Assembly: GCF_040869045.1 (NCBI RefSeq)
Contig: NC_090324.1
Coordinates: forward strand, 52,853,346-52,917,345
DNA: 64,000 nt
Direction of reading: 5' to 3'
Source: Eurosta solidaginis
Taxonomy: Eukaryota > Arthropoda > Insecta > Diptera > Tephritidae
The stretch's first letter is position 1, and each line of letters begins with the position of its first letter. Made by a program: the position numbers and the translations under genes. Below are positions 53,820 to 64,000 of the stretch, in pieces. The notes under the pieces were generated by a model. That model was not told the DNA's origin and ran no database searches. It saw only the letters and a list, made by a program, of their open reading frames with translations.

Positions 53820-56036
53820 TATGGTTGCTGCTAATGCACTGAGTGATGCCCAAGCAACTTTTTACTTCCGCTGCAACATTGTGTTCGCAATATCTACAAA
53901 GTTGTCATTACGCGATGTTGTTAGCATAGTGGCAACATTGCGGCTGAGGTACGGCGCTGGACACAACACCCATAGACACATATACACGCTGCCATTCATT
54001 CAAAGCAGTATGGAGACAGGCTGTCGTTACAGGCTCGCAACCGCCGATGGTGCCTGTACTATGGAGCGTGTGCGTAAAAGATTTCAATGCGGCATTATTA
54101 TAGATTATTATTTCCCGCATCTAACGTGTGACCTCGACCCAGTGGCGTAGTGTGGTTTTCTTGCGCCAGGGCAAAATATTTTTTTGGAATCAACAAAAGA
54201 AACCTATGCTCCAAATAAACATTTATATCCCTTGTCTCTTCAAATTGTTCACATCACAGGACTTGACACTGATTTAATGTACATACGGCCATATTGTTCA
54301 CGACGTGGACCTTGCACATAACATAACAACTGGACTTCGATGGCACACCGTTACTGCTGTGGATCCCCAACAAATTTTGGTTGTGATATTCGAACACAGT
54401 CTCTGCTTCAATGCAAATGCATCCAAAATTGCCAACAATGCACAAAGATGCATAACAATCCTTAAATCGCTTCAACGGAGAAAGTTGCCGGGCTGCCAAA
54501 TTTCCCACTTAGAACTGCCACGGAATATCTTCTTAAGACGTCTGAGCACCTATCCCAATAGACAATTGATTGATGTAGTTCCGCCTCCAAGGTAGATAAC
54601 AAGACAACTGCATAAGCCCCATGACGAGATAGGGTGTAGTATGATCCAGAGCAACACGAACGCAGAGTCTGTGATTTCCATCAAACTCAGGCTCCCGCGT
54701 TTGCAGCCATCGCTGAATAAGAATGACCACTTTCGAAGGATATGCGCGTTACTCTGCCCCAGTTTCGATCTATATGTATGATACCAGCCTGGTGTATAGC
54801 ACAAATCATGTATTCGTCTGTAGTGTGGAACAAAAATATGTAATAGCAACTTTTTTTGCTAAAACCATACCGAAACTGCCCGATTCCTTGGACTTCCGTT
54901 AGAGGAATTTATTTAAAGTTTCTTGAGTGTTCTAGCCTATTAACCCAGGCTAGGGATTTGTACAACAAAAATAAGAACCATACATGGACGGACAGGAAAA
55001 AGACTACGCCGCCTAGTTCTGTCGATTATAAACAGGAAAATGTATATGTGCGCTGCTCTCTGCATGTCATCAAACCAAAATCGGGATGTCCCACTTAACG
55101 CCAAAGTGGGGGAAAGAGGTGTCGGAAAAATTCAACCTCCACATATTAGTATCCCCCAGTTGGACTAGGTGAATAGTCCAGTTGCGAAGACCAGCAAAAA
55201 TCTAATGATGGAAGTAAGCTGAATGCTGGTATGAGTAAATTATGGCCATGCATAGTTAAATCGTACAAATAAAAAAATAAAAATAAAAAAAAATAAAAAA
55301 AACTATAAAAACGAACTAAAAAAAATGCATACCAAATTTTCGATCTATTTTATTTTTATTTTTTATCGGGCATTTGTAAAGTCAAATATACTAAAATTTT
55401 TGTTTGTATCCTTTGAATTGGCATTTCCACAAAGTTTTTGAGAGATTATACAATTTTTTTAAAAATCAAAAAATCATTAGATACGGCGCCGAGAAGGGAG
55501 AATGGTTTTACCTTCCTATATTTTTATCATGGACTGAAGATATCATCTATAAGTAGACTCAAATACATATTTAATAATATAATGATTATAATACATTAGT
55601 AATAATATATATTAGTAATAATATACATTAGTAATACTGAGATAGTCAAGTTTGGGAAAAACATCTTCTCCATACGAGATTATAAAAGTAAGTAAATCTA
55701 ATGGAGTTTTAGGTTCAATTCCTTTTCTACTGCAAAGTATTATTTTTCAGACACATATTTCGATAAAAAGTTCTGTTTCATCGAAATCTGTATTATAAAA
55801 TTCACCCAAGTCCTTACAATATCGTCGTTATTATCCCTATTTAACAAATTCTAAGAAAAATCCAAATATAAAACAAGTAAGGACGGGGCTGTCTTCGGCT
55901 GTGCCGAAGACTTCATACCTTTCATGAATGGGGCTGAACAATAATCTTATCTCGTTAGTAATCTCCAAATAATCGGATGTAAAAGATAAGAAGAATATAG
56001 TGAACCTAAACGATTTTGACGATAAATATCAAATAA
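53820..56036. other. duplicated spacer, unit B
   Basis: Counterpart of 40692-42862 with scattered small indels; no recognised gene. Confidence 0.45.
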
Positions 56037-57939
56037 ACAAGTAAGGAAGGTTAAGTTCGGGTGTAACCGAACATTACATACTCAGTTGAGAGCTATGGTG
56101 ACAACATAAGGGAAAATAACCATGTAGGAAAATGAACCGAGGGTAATCCTGGAATGTGTTTGTATGACATGTGTATCAAATGAAAGGTATTAGAAGAGTA
56201 TTTTATCCGGGAGTGGGCCATAGTTCTATAGGTTGACGCCATTTAGGGATATCGCCATAAAGGTGGATCAGGGTTGACTCTAGAATTTGTTTGTACGATA
56301 TGGGTATCAAATGAAAGGTGTTAATGAGTATTTTAAAAGGAAGTGATCCTTAGTTCCATTGGTGGATGCCGTTTCGACATATCGCCATAAAGGTGGACCA
56401 GGGGTGACCCTAGAATTTGTTTGTACGATATGGGTATCAAATGAAAGAGGTTAATTAACATTTTAAAAGGGAGTGGGCCTTAGTTCTATAGGTGGACGCC
56501 TTTTCGAGATATCGCCATAAAGGTGGACCAGGGGTGACTCTAGAATGTGTTTGTACGATATGGGTAACAAATTAAAGGTATTAATGATGGTTTTACAAGG
56601 GAGTGGGCCTTAGTTGTGGTCGCCCTTTCGAGATATAGACATAAAGGTGGACCAGTGGTGACTCTAGGCTTTGTTTGTCCGATATGGGTATCAAATGAAA
56701 GGTGTTAATGAGTCTTTTTAAAAGGGGAAGACCTTAGTTCTATAGGTGTTCGCCTTTTCCAGATATCGCCATAAAGGTGGACCAGGGGTGACTCTAGAAT
56801 ATGTTTGTACGATATGGGTATCAAATGAAAGATGTTAATGAGTATTTTAAAAGGGCGTGGGGCTTAGTTCTATAGGTGGGCGCCTTTTCGATATATCGCC
56901 ATAAAGGTGGACCAGGGGTGACTCTAGAAAGTGTTTGTACGATACGGGTATCAAATTAAAGGTATTAATGAGGCTTTTAAAAGGGAGTGGTGGTAGTTGT
57001 ATATGTGAAGGCGTTTTCCAGATATCGACCAAAATGTGGACCAGGGTGACCCAGAACATCATCTGTTGGATACCGCTAATTTATTTATATATGTAATACC
57101 TGCCAAGATTTCAAGGGTTTTTTATTTCGCCCTGCAGAACATTTTCATTTTCTTCTACTTAATATGGTAGGTGTCACAACCATTTTACAAAGTTTTTCCT
57201 AAAGTTATATTTCGCGTCAATAAACCAATCCAATTACCATGTTTCATCCCTTTTTTCGTATTTGGTATAGAATTATGGCATTTTTAAAATTTTTCGTAAT
57301 TTTCGATATCGAAAAAGTGGGCGTGGTCATAGTCGGATTTCGTTCATTTTTTATACCAAGATAAAGTGAGTTAAAATAAGTGGCTTCAACCGATTTCGCC
57401 CATTTTCACAGAAAACATTTAACGCCATAAAATATATGCACCTTCCAAATTTCAAAAGGATTGGTAAATTTGTGTTCAACTTATGGCATTAAAAGTATCC
57501 TAGACAAATTAACTGAAAAATGGCGGAGCCACGCCCATTTTGAAATTTTATTTAATTTTTGTATTTCGTTGCACCATATCATTACTGGTGTTGAATGTTG
57601 ACATAATTTACTTATATACTGTAAAGATATTAAATTTTTTGTTAAAATTTTACTTAAACAATTTCTTTTCATTAAAGTGGGCGTGGTCCTTCTCCGATTT
57701 TGCTAATTTTTATTAAGCGTACATATAGTAACAGGAGTAACGTTCTTGCCAAATTTCATCATGATATCTTCATCGACTGCCAAATTACAGCTTGCAAAAC
57801 TTTTAAATTACCTTCTTTTAAAAGTGGGCGGTGCCACGCCCATTGTCCAAAATTTTACCAATTTTCTATTCTGCGTCATAAGTTCAACTCACCTACCAAG
57901 TTTCATCGCTTGATCTGTCTTTGGTAATGAATTATTGCA
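56037..57939 (-). mobile_element. T element, reverse orientation, unit B and beyond
   Basis: The head AACAAGTAAGGAAGGTTAAG at 56037, about seven 130-bp units to 57060, then the body in reverse orientation to the copy at 4774-6812, ending at 57939 (CAATAATTCATTACCAAAG on the minus strand). The last 250 bp including the GTCC microsatellite are missing. The duplication breakpoint lies inside it at 57344. Confidence 0.8.
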
Positions 57940-58352
57940 TCAGAATTCGTTTTGGAGGTATGGTTCCTTCGGCAAAAGTTCTTATTTTGATCCCTAGAAT
58001 ACGATTTTCACAGAGCAATGAGCGATTTTTAAATCGACCCGCTCTAGTATGTAGTATATACATATAGGTCCGATCAAAGTGATTTTTTCAGGAAATCTTC
58101 TATGATATATTAGAATAAATATCACCAAGTTAAACGTTTTTATATTGGAAATTAAAGCAGAAATGGCTAAAAATTTTCTATCTGAACGATCGGTTGTATG
58201 GGATATATATTATATATAGCTCCGATCGAAATTATTTTTTCATGAAATCTTCTATGATATATTAGAATATGATATGATAGAATAAATGTCACCAAGTTTA
58301 ACGTTTTTATATTGGAAATTAAGAGAGACATTGCCAAAAATCTATCTATCTT
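57940..58352. repeat. degenerate tandem repeat of about 155 bp
   Basis: Two units share TTCTATGATATATTAGAATA and TTTATATTGGAAATTAA and resemble the arrays at 15641-16447 (CGGTTGTATGGGATATATA). Confidence 0.55.
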
Positions 58353-58499
58353 TCAACGCTTTTATTTAATTGTCTTGACAACGCCATAGATTGATAAGGA
58401 GTGTGATGACTAGTACTTAGGACCTACCTAATTATTTTCTAGCTTTTCGTATTATTATTACTTCATGTAAGTATTGTTTTCAATAAAACCGTTTAACTT
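58353..58499 (-). mobile_element. right arm of a P-family palindromic MITE
   Basis: AACGCTTTTATTTAATTGTC to AAAACCGTTTAACTT matches the right arm of 23997-24355. The left arm is absent. Confidence 0.75.
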
Positions 58500-58509
58500 A
58501 AACAATTTG

Positions 58510-58745
58510 TTTAAATTATTTTATTGTTGGAGACGATCGAGAACACTTTTCACGACGCGAGAAATTTCACATTCCACGGCAAAACCAATATCGCCAGCCG
58601 ATTTTGCGCCACCTTTTACGTTTTACTATATCAATATCCCATTTTTCACAAAGAGACTTCGCTTTTTCTATTGCTTCTTCCCTGAGAGTGTCTCAAATTT
58701 TAGATTCACGGTTGACAGTTCTTGTTAAAGCATTTTTTAATAATT
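58510..58745 (-). pseudogene. hAT/ZMYM1-like transposase scrap
   Basis: On the minus strand a degraded frame reads REEAIEKAKSLCEKWDIDIV and KRKRWRKIG. From memory, CEKWDID followed by KRKR recalls the central linker of hAT/ZMYM1-like transposase proteins of insects. It has stops and no recognised catalytic residues. Weak call. Confidence 0.35.
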
Positions 58746-59141
58746 CCTATTGTAACATTGAACATGAGAAAAAAAGATAGGCATATGCTTTCAATTGTTC
58801 CACAACCTGTCGCAAATGTTCTGGATATATGCATGCATTTTTTATTATACAATTTTTTTTCAAGAAATCAGTTATAATAATAATACAAACTATCCAGGAA
58901 GTTCTGCTTTGCGGACCATTGGCGCCCCCTGTGAGTAGCGCAAGATGCCGCTCCCTTGCCCTCCCCCCCCCCCCCTCTCTACGCCATTGCTTCGACAGAT
59001 ACTGCTCTACGTATATAATAGTAAAGAAAATATCAGAGATAATAAAACTAATAAAAATTAAAAATATAAAACAAAATATCGCAGTAACAAAAAAATGACG
59101 AAATAAAAGAATAAAATGAAATAAATTATCACAGATCATAT
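58746..59141. other. no gene seen
   Basis: AT-rich with a run of 13 C at 58963-58975 and GGCGCCCCCTGTGAGTAGCG just before it. Nothing else supported. Confidence 0.5.
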
Positions 59142-59636
59142 TGTAACGAATTATGGGGATTTTTGATGTTTATGTATTTTCTGCTAACGTTCGAATCGCT
59201 AAGCTGTTGAATAAATCACTCCAATATTCAGTATTGCAAACTGGGCTTTATTTAGGTTACTTTGGGAGTAGTACTTTACAATTATACTTCACAACAAATA
59301 GCGTGTTTACATCAAAATTGATTAGTCATTCCTCAGCTTGCGCTGCTTTTATACTCTCTGTTGCCTCGCCCGCATATTTCTACTAAGGTCTATACGTTTC
59401 GCCTTCTAGAACTGTTGCATCTCCTGCTTGGTAATTGTGCTATATTCGTGTATATGTGTGAGTAACTACTTCTGCTGATAACTACATATGTATGTATGAT
59501 AAATCTATTCTTCGCCTTCTATGTATGTGTATAAATGATGATTGATGTGTTCATGTACACAAGTGTAGCTGGCTTTGATGTTTTTGCTGTTGTGCCTTAA
59601 TTTACTAACAGCTTAGCTATGCTAAAATTGGCCACA
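59142..59636 (-). repeat. LTR of gypsy-2B
   Basis: Shares GCTAAGCTGTTGAATAAATC and CAATATTCAGTATTGCAAA with 31071-31946, with ends TGTGG...CGTTACA. Confidence 0.75.
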
Positions 59637-59878
59637 CTGCCCTCCACCTAAGGCGGATCGTCGCGATCAGACAACACAAAAGCTGCCAGCCTTTCCAAAT
59701 GAACCACTTTCATTTTCTTTCGTTATTTGCCAATGGTTTGTTTGCGGTAAACTACATCGCTGATTCGGTTTACAACTTTGTATGGGCCTTTCCAATTTTC
59801 TTTCGTTGTTTTCCAAAGGTTTGTATGCGGTAAACTACATCGTTGATCCGCTTTACAACTTTGTACGGGCCTTCCCAA

Positions 59879-60840
59879 TTACGCTGCACCTTCAGGGAAA
59901 ACACTTTTCTCCGTTGTGGGTGTATAACAGCACCAAATCTCCTTCCGAAGACTTTCCGAATTAATTGCTTTATCGTACCTCGCTTTCATCTTGTCACTAA
60001 CAATCTTGGTTCGTTGTCCTTTTCGAATGCCGTTTTTTTGGAACACAGCTGATTCAAAATTTCTCCTTTGGTCAGAATGTAGATCCATTGGTACACCATA
60101 CCATGCAACCCAATTGTTTTTAAACTTCCTGATTTGGAATTGGGTATACCTCTGGCCATTTGTTGAAATAATCCATAACCACCAACACGTATTTGTTTCC
60201 GCGGTTGCGAGTAGGAAATAGACCTGCGATATCCATGGTGATTCTTTCAAATGCTTCACCTGAAATATACTACTTCATTTGCCCATGACTTCGTGTTTTG
60301 GGCCCTTTCGCGCTGCTGCAAACCTCGCAGTTGGCAATCAACTCAGTGACAGTCTGACGGCAACCTACTCAATAGAATCTTCTTAATTTTTTCGAGCGTC
60401 TTCGTGATTCCAAGACGACCTCCACTTGGACCATTATGTAGCTAGTTAATAACTTCAGGAATCCTTTTCCTGGGAACAAGTATCAGTTTCTTCTTGCATT
60501 GACCATCCTCACAGTCCCATATTCGATGCAGGCAAATGGATATCAATTGTAAACTGTTCCGCTTGGCCCAATATGACTTCGCAATAGGAGTCTATGCTGC
60601 CATCTCCTCTTTATTTGGTCTTTCGTTTCGCTCGAGCCCTTTCATAACATGTGACAGATCTGTATTTTCTACCTGACACTTCCTCAGTTGTTCCATGTGC
60701 CATTCATCCGAACACGTTATAGTCAAAAGCCGCACATCTATGATGTTTTGCTTAACCTCAAATTTTGGACAGTGTTTGCATTCCACATTACATGGTCTTC
60801 GTGACACTGCATCGGAATTCCCATGGGTACTACCTTTCCG
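59879..60840 (-). pseudogene. gypsy-2B integrase region (broken)
   Basis: Upstream part (60807-60592): CNVECKHCPKFEVKQNIIDV, VENTDLSHVMKGLERNERPN, the linker between RNase H and integrase in this family. Further on, a decayed core reads TRNRGNKYVLVVMDYFNKWP (about 60220-60160) with the typical D...W spacing, and GMVWCTNGSTF near 60100. Many frame changes. Confidence 0.65.
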
Positions 60841-60869
60841 ATGCTAAATGGAAAACTCATATAATTCCT

Positions 60870-61470
60870 CTACGGTTTTCGAATTGATCGGCTGTAATAT
60901 GCAACTACCTTCTCTTGTCCATCGACCAGTTGTGACAAAACTCCTCCCATAGCATATCCAATCGCATCTGTATCTAAAATAAACCTTGCTCCTGGAATCG
61001 GATATGCCAATTTTGGGGCAGTGCCCAAGCGCTCTTTCAATGTTTCGAAAGCCACTTTTTGCTCCTTCTTCTATTCAAAAGCTTTATTTGTTCTTGTAAG
61101 CTCGTGGAGGCTATGGGCTAGGCTGGAAAAGTTTGGTACAAATCGGCGGTAATATGTGCACTGCCAAAGGGAACTTCTTAATTCATGCAGGTTCTGTGGT
61201 CTTGGCCAATCTTTTACAGCTTCTATCCGCAGTGCAGATGCCCTTTGTCGTTACCTTTTGACCCAACTAACTTCCTTTCTTTTTAAAGAGCGAACTTAGC
61301 TTCAGACTAACGCCATATATTCTCTGGAAAACTTCCTCCAAGTTCTTAAGATGTTCGTCAAAATTCTTTCCCAATACGTTGATGTCGTCCAGGTACACCA
61401 ATCATGTTTTCCAATGTGTAACGTAGAGTTCCAATAATATAACCCCCACTGTACCTCTTTCCTTACTTGA
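60870..61470 (-). pseudogene. gypsy-2B reverse transcriptase and RNase H fragment (broken)
   Basis: VYLDDINVLGKNFDEHLKNL (about 61402-61345) is the RT catalytic YxDD box and following helix. Then AFETLKERLGTAPKLAYPIP, ARFILDTDAIGYAMGGVLSQ and VVAYYSRSIRKP (61055-60870) give the start of RNase H. Several stops lie in between. Typical Ty3/gypsy residues. Confidence 0.8.
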
Positions 61471-62500
61471 ACCTGACTGAAACTATGCCTATATAGTATA
61501 TCAACAACCAACAGCTGATGGCAGGCAGTTACAGCAACAAGGCACCACAATATGGTAAATGGCAATATACAGAAGTGCCAAAGTAGTGGTGTAATTCTTA
61601 AATGCTTTGTAACGCAAGCCGCATAAAGGGAGTGAATTTGCCATCAGCAATTCAGTTCCCGCAGGTGATACAGCGGGAGTGGTTGTCTTTTTAAAGACAC
61701 AATTACAACTACGGCTAGCTAGCTGAGTGGAAGGGGCGCTGTCATGGCCTTCACCTGGGCTGGACGACGAGAGTGGTGTCTTCGGACTATATCCCTCCGT
61801 CGCCCACCTAGGTGTTGAGTGGAACGACGCCCTAATGACGAAGCCGCCCCACCCCCCCCCCCCCCCCCCCCCCCCCAGCTCTGGTATAGTAAGCTAGCCG
61901 GAGAGGATGCCTAAGGCATATCTGACCACTCCCACTAGCGAGCTGGGGAGAAGAGAGCCGGCCGTGATGCGAGTCACTCCTTCCTGCGCCTGGACGACGA
62001 GGGTGGTGCTTCGGACTATCACCCTCCGTCGCCCTGGTGTCGTAAGGAATGGCTCGGCGCCCGAATGACCGCACGCCCCCCTCAGCACAGCTCTGGTTTC
62101 GGCCGTGAACCGATGCGTGCGCACAAGGGGCTACCGCTGTGCCGTTAAGGTGCACTTCCCCGCCCCGGATCGATCACGATGTCTCGGCTGGTGCAGTCGC
62201 GCCCACTTGTGCACCTTCTATCTAGCATACAAGTAGGAAGGCGGCGTTGTCCAGCGGTAGAGGCAGCACTAACCACGTCCTCGTAGTGGCTTGTAGGTAT
62301 CCCGCCCGTCCGATCCCGCCCACGACCGATCCGTCCTATAACACCGACGACTACCCCTACCGAAACAACCCGCCGCTGTACAGGTAAAACCCCTTATCTG
62401 CATACCTTCCTTTCTGCCTTCGCCCAGGCACGCGCCTGCTGCTGTCGTATCGTCTCCCACGGCCGTTGGCCGACCGCCAATCTACCGCCATTCCGCCGCT
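61471..62500 (+). repeat. 5' region of LTR retrotransposon 3
   Basis: GC-rich. A block containing CTGGACGACGAGRGTGGTG and CCCTCCGTCGCCC occurs at about 61761 and 61990, i.e. a tandem duplication of about 230 bp. The first copy ends in a run of 25 C (61852-61876) where the second has only CGCCCCCCTCAG. LTR boundaries are not resolved. Confidence 0.5.
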
Positions 62501-63376
62501 GCTACGACGACCGCTGGCCGTCCGCTATCCTACCGCCTTTCAGTCGCCGTGCTGAACCCGCCACCACTCCGTCCGCTACTACACCGCCGTTCAGGAAGAA
62601 ATCAAGCGAAAAGCTACTGAAGGAGTTGGAGCGGAAAGTAAAAGAGGACGAAGGAAAACCAGCTAAGCTACCAACACCGGCAGTAAACGTCGTGGATATT
62701 ACCCCAACAACCCCGACTAAGTCAGTACCCGCCATCCAGTTACAAAGTCCCCCTCGAGACGAAATGAACGACGGTGGGCTAATGAATACCGTCCGACGCT
62801 GGGATTTGCATTTTTATTGAGAGGAGTCGCTTCACGAATTTCTGGAGAAGATAGAACGGCTCCTTCTAACGCTGCCCGAACTTCTACGTGGCAAAGCACT
62901 CCTGTGTTACCGCATCCGTAAACAACAAATCAGCCAGTGGAACGATTTTCGAAAGGGAGTGCAAATTTTTTCTTGATTCGGCGCCACATTCAATATTTAG
63001 AAGATGCCATCCGACAAACGCATTCAGCAAGGCCGTGAAACAGCCAATATATCTTCGCATTAGAAACGCTGTTCCCCAGCACGCCAAAATGTGTAAGGAA
63101 AACCACCTCGAATGGATTTGCGATGGCCTACGTGTTGCATACCGCCCCTTCGTTAAGCGCAGCGAGTTTAGGACATTCGACGAACTCATGGAAATAACGG
63201 GGGAGTATGAGCTGCAAAATAGCGAGGAGGCGAAACAGGGCAAAGTGGTGGTCCACAGCCTGTATCATCTTCAAACGGAGTACGATAGCAAGGAGTGCTG
63301 CTGGCGCTGCAAGGAACGCGGACACCGCCGCTTCCAATGCAAAGGCCGCTGGAGAATATTTTGCTCCAGGTGTTGA
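62501..63376 (+). pseudogene. LTR retrotransposon 3 gag (frameshifted)
   Basis: Plus-strand frames: SSEKLLKELERKVKEDEGKP (about 62602), stop at 62818, then ESLHEFLEKIERLLLTLPEL and FRKGVQIF, then 62960-63376 with CKFFLDSAPHSIFRR, FVKRSEFRTFDELMEITGEY and the zinc knuckle CWRCKERGHRRFQC (CX2CX4HX4C, about 63298-63339). Gag would package the element RNA. At least two frameshifts and one stop interrupt it. Confidence 0.75.
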
Positions 63377-63379
63377 CAA

Positions 63380-64000
63380 GACAAGATCCTCTCCAGGGAC
63401 TGCCCATGCCCTTCGACCAACCCACCCACCGATTATAACACACCCAGGACGCAGTTAAACTATATGAAAGCAAGCCACCAAACATCATTGGTGCGGTCAC
63501 AGAAACCAATGGAACCACCAGCCTGCGAGTCCACGGTCGAAATGCAAGTAGATGGCCGTTTCTACATATCAGTAATTATCGAGGGCATGAGCGTGCGCGC
63601 ACTAGTGGACACTGACGCCACTCTATCACACGTCGATGAGTCATTACGGAATCACCTGCAGAGGAACGACATCAAACCACATCGTAACCAGAGTAACATA
63701 CAACTGGCAGACCAGACGTGTGTCTATAGCTCGAAGTCCTACCCAGCAAGGATTGTGTACAAAGGAAGGACGACTAACATAATGATATCCTTCATTCCGA
63801 ACCTGGCAGAAGGGAAGATCTTGGGAATGGCCTTTCTACGGGAGAGGGGAATCACCCTCACGCTTGATGGCCAACCGTTAGAAGCCACCTTGACCAGGAG
63901 ATCAGCTGAACTAGACACACTATGTGCAATGATTAGCCGGGAACACGTGAACAATGGCCAAAATTCGGAGCAGGACATTTTTTCAGCGCAACACCAGAAG
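63380..64000 (+). pseudogene. LTR retrotransposon 3 aspartic protease, active site DTD
   Basis: A frame open to the window edge: EMQVDGRFYISVIIEGMSVR, ALVDTDATLSHVDESL, then NLAEGKILGMAFLRERGITL. The layout is that of a retroviral-type protease, with the ILG block downstream. The active-site triad DTG reads DTD (GAC ACT GAC, 63608-63616), a glycine lost by a single G to A change. It continues beyond the window, where RT would be expected. Confidence 0.75.

Larger units (their letters stand above)
45476..57344 (+). repeat. tandem segmental duplication, unit B (about 11.9 kb)
   Basis: It starts within gag at CGTTTTGCAACTC and ends where the unit A sequence stops in the T element (GTCGGATTTCGTT at 57344). 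Beyond that the T element simply continues, showing that B carries the original right flank and A the original left flank. Confidence 0.9.
59142..61470 (-). mobile_element. gypsy-2B: pol fragment with 3' LTR, 5' half missing
   Basis: On the minus strand from about 61470: RT catalytic region, RNase H, integrase pieces, pol terminus, purine tract (GGTGGAGGG) and a 495-bp LTR (59636-59142, TGTGGCCAATTTTAG to TTCGTTACA). The LTR and pol end match gypsy-2A. It supplies the pol half that gypsy-2A lacks. The 5' junction near 61470 is abrupt. Confidence 0.8.

Noticed and set aside
61832..62460. Minus-strand ORFs rich in Gly/Arg
   Set aside because: They arise from the GC-rich leader including the C run; the coding strand of this element is plus.

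Overview
The window looks like repeat-rich, non-coding eukaryotic DNA from a brachyceran fly, most likely a tephritid fruit fly. That placement is an inference from AT-rich composition, insect-type retroelements (412-like gypsy, copia, LOA/I-like and RTE-like non-LTR elements), Helitron-like and hAT-like elements and fly-type dispersed minisatellites. No intact host gene could be recognised. Nearly everything is nested, broken mobile DNA, so most coding entries are given as pseudogenes.

Layout. 1-8664: minus-strand 412-like gypsy element with degraded gag, protease, RT/RNase H and integrase, split by a 2-kb dispersed element that carries a 130-bp minisatellite. 8851-14353 and 22948-24745: two related elements with about 33-bp inverted termini, both keeping the C-terminal tail of a Pif1/Helitron-type helicase; the first also holds a copia relic and a foldback element. 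14354-16447 and 22672-22947: degenerate tandem repeats of about 155 bp. 16448-22663: hAT-like termini (CAGGG..., near-perfect 8-bp target duplication, about 215-bp inverted arms) enclosing 5.4 kb of GC-rich satellite with a 45/34-bp unit. 24891-28322: a palindromic MITE arm and a conserved internal segment, split by a LOA/I-like non-LTR element (12-bp TSD) and an RTE-like one (13-bp TSD). 31071-33524: a gypsy element reduced to gag, protease and 3' LTR.

33166-57344 is a tandem segmental duplication with a unit of about 12.3 kb and a junction sharing only 4 bp. Each unit contains one Transib-type transposon. Its ends begin CACAGTG, identical to the V(D)J recombination-signal heptamer, followed about 24 bp later by an A-rich nonamer-like block. 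It has a 5-bp CAGCG target duplication, and its broken transposase still shows RAG1-like DDE landmarks. The unoccupied target is present in the window near 26662.

57345-64000 holds the rest of a dispersed element, a MITE arm, a small hAT/ZMYM-like scrap, a second 5'-deleted gypsy copy (59142-61470), and the start of a plus-strand LTR retrotransposon (gag with CCHC knuckle, protease with DTD instead of DTG) running off the end.

The two strongest candidates for something new are the hAT-like shell packed with a higher-order satellite, and the duplicated RAG-related transposon locus with both occupied and empty target sites in one window.
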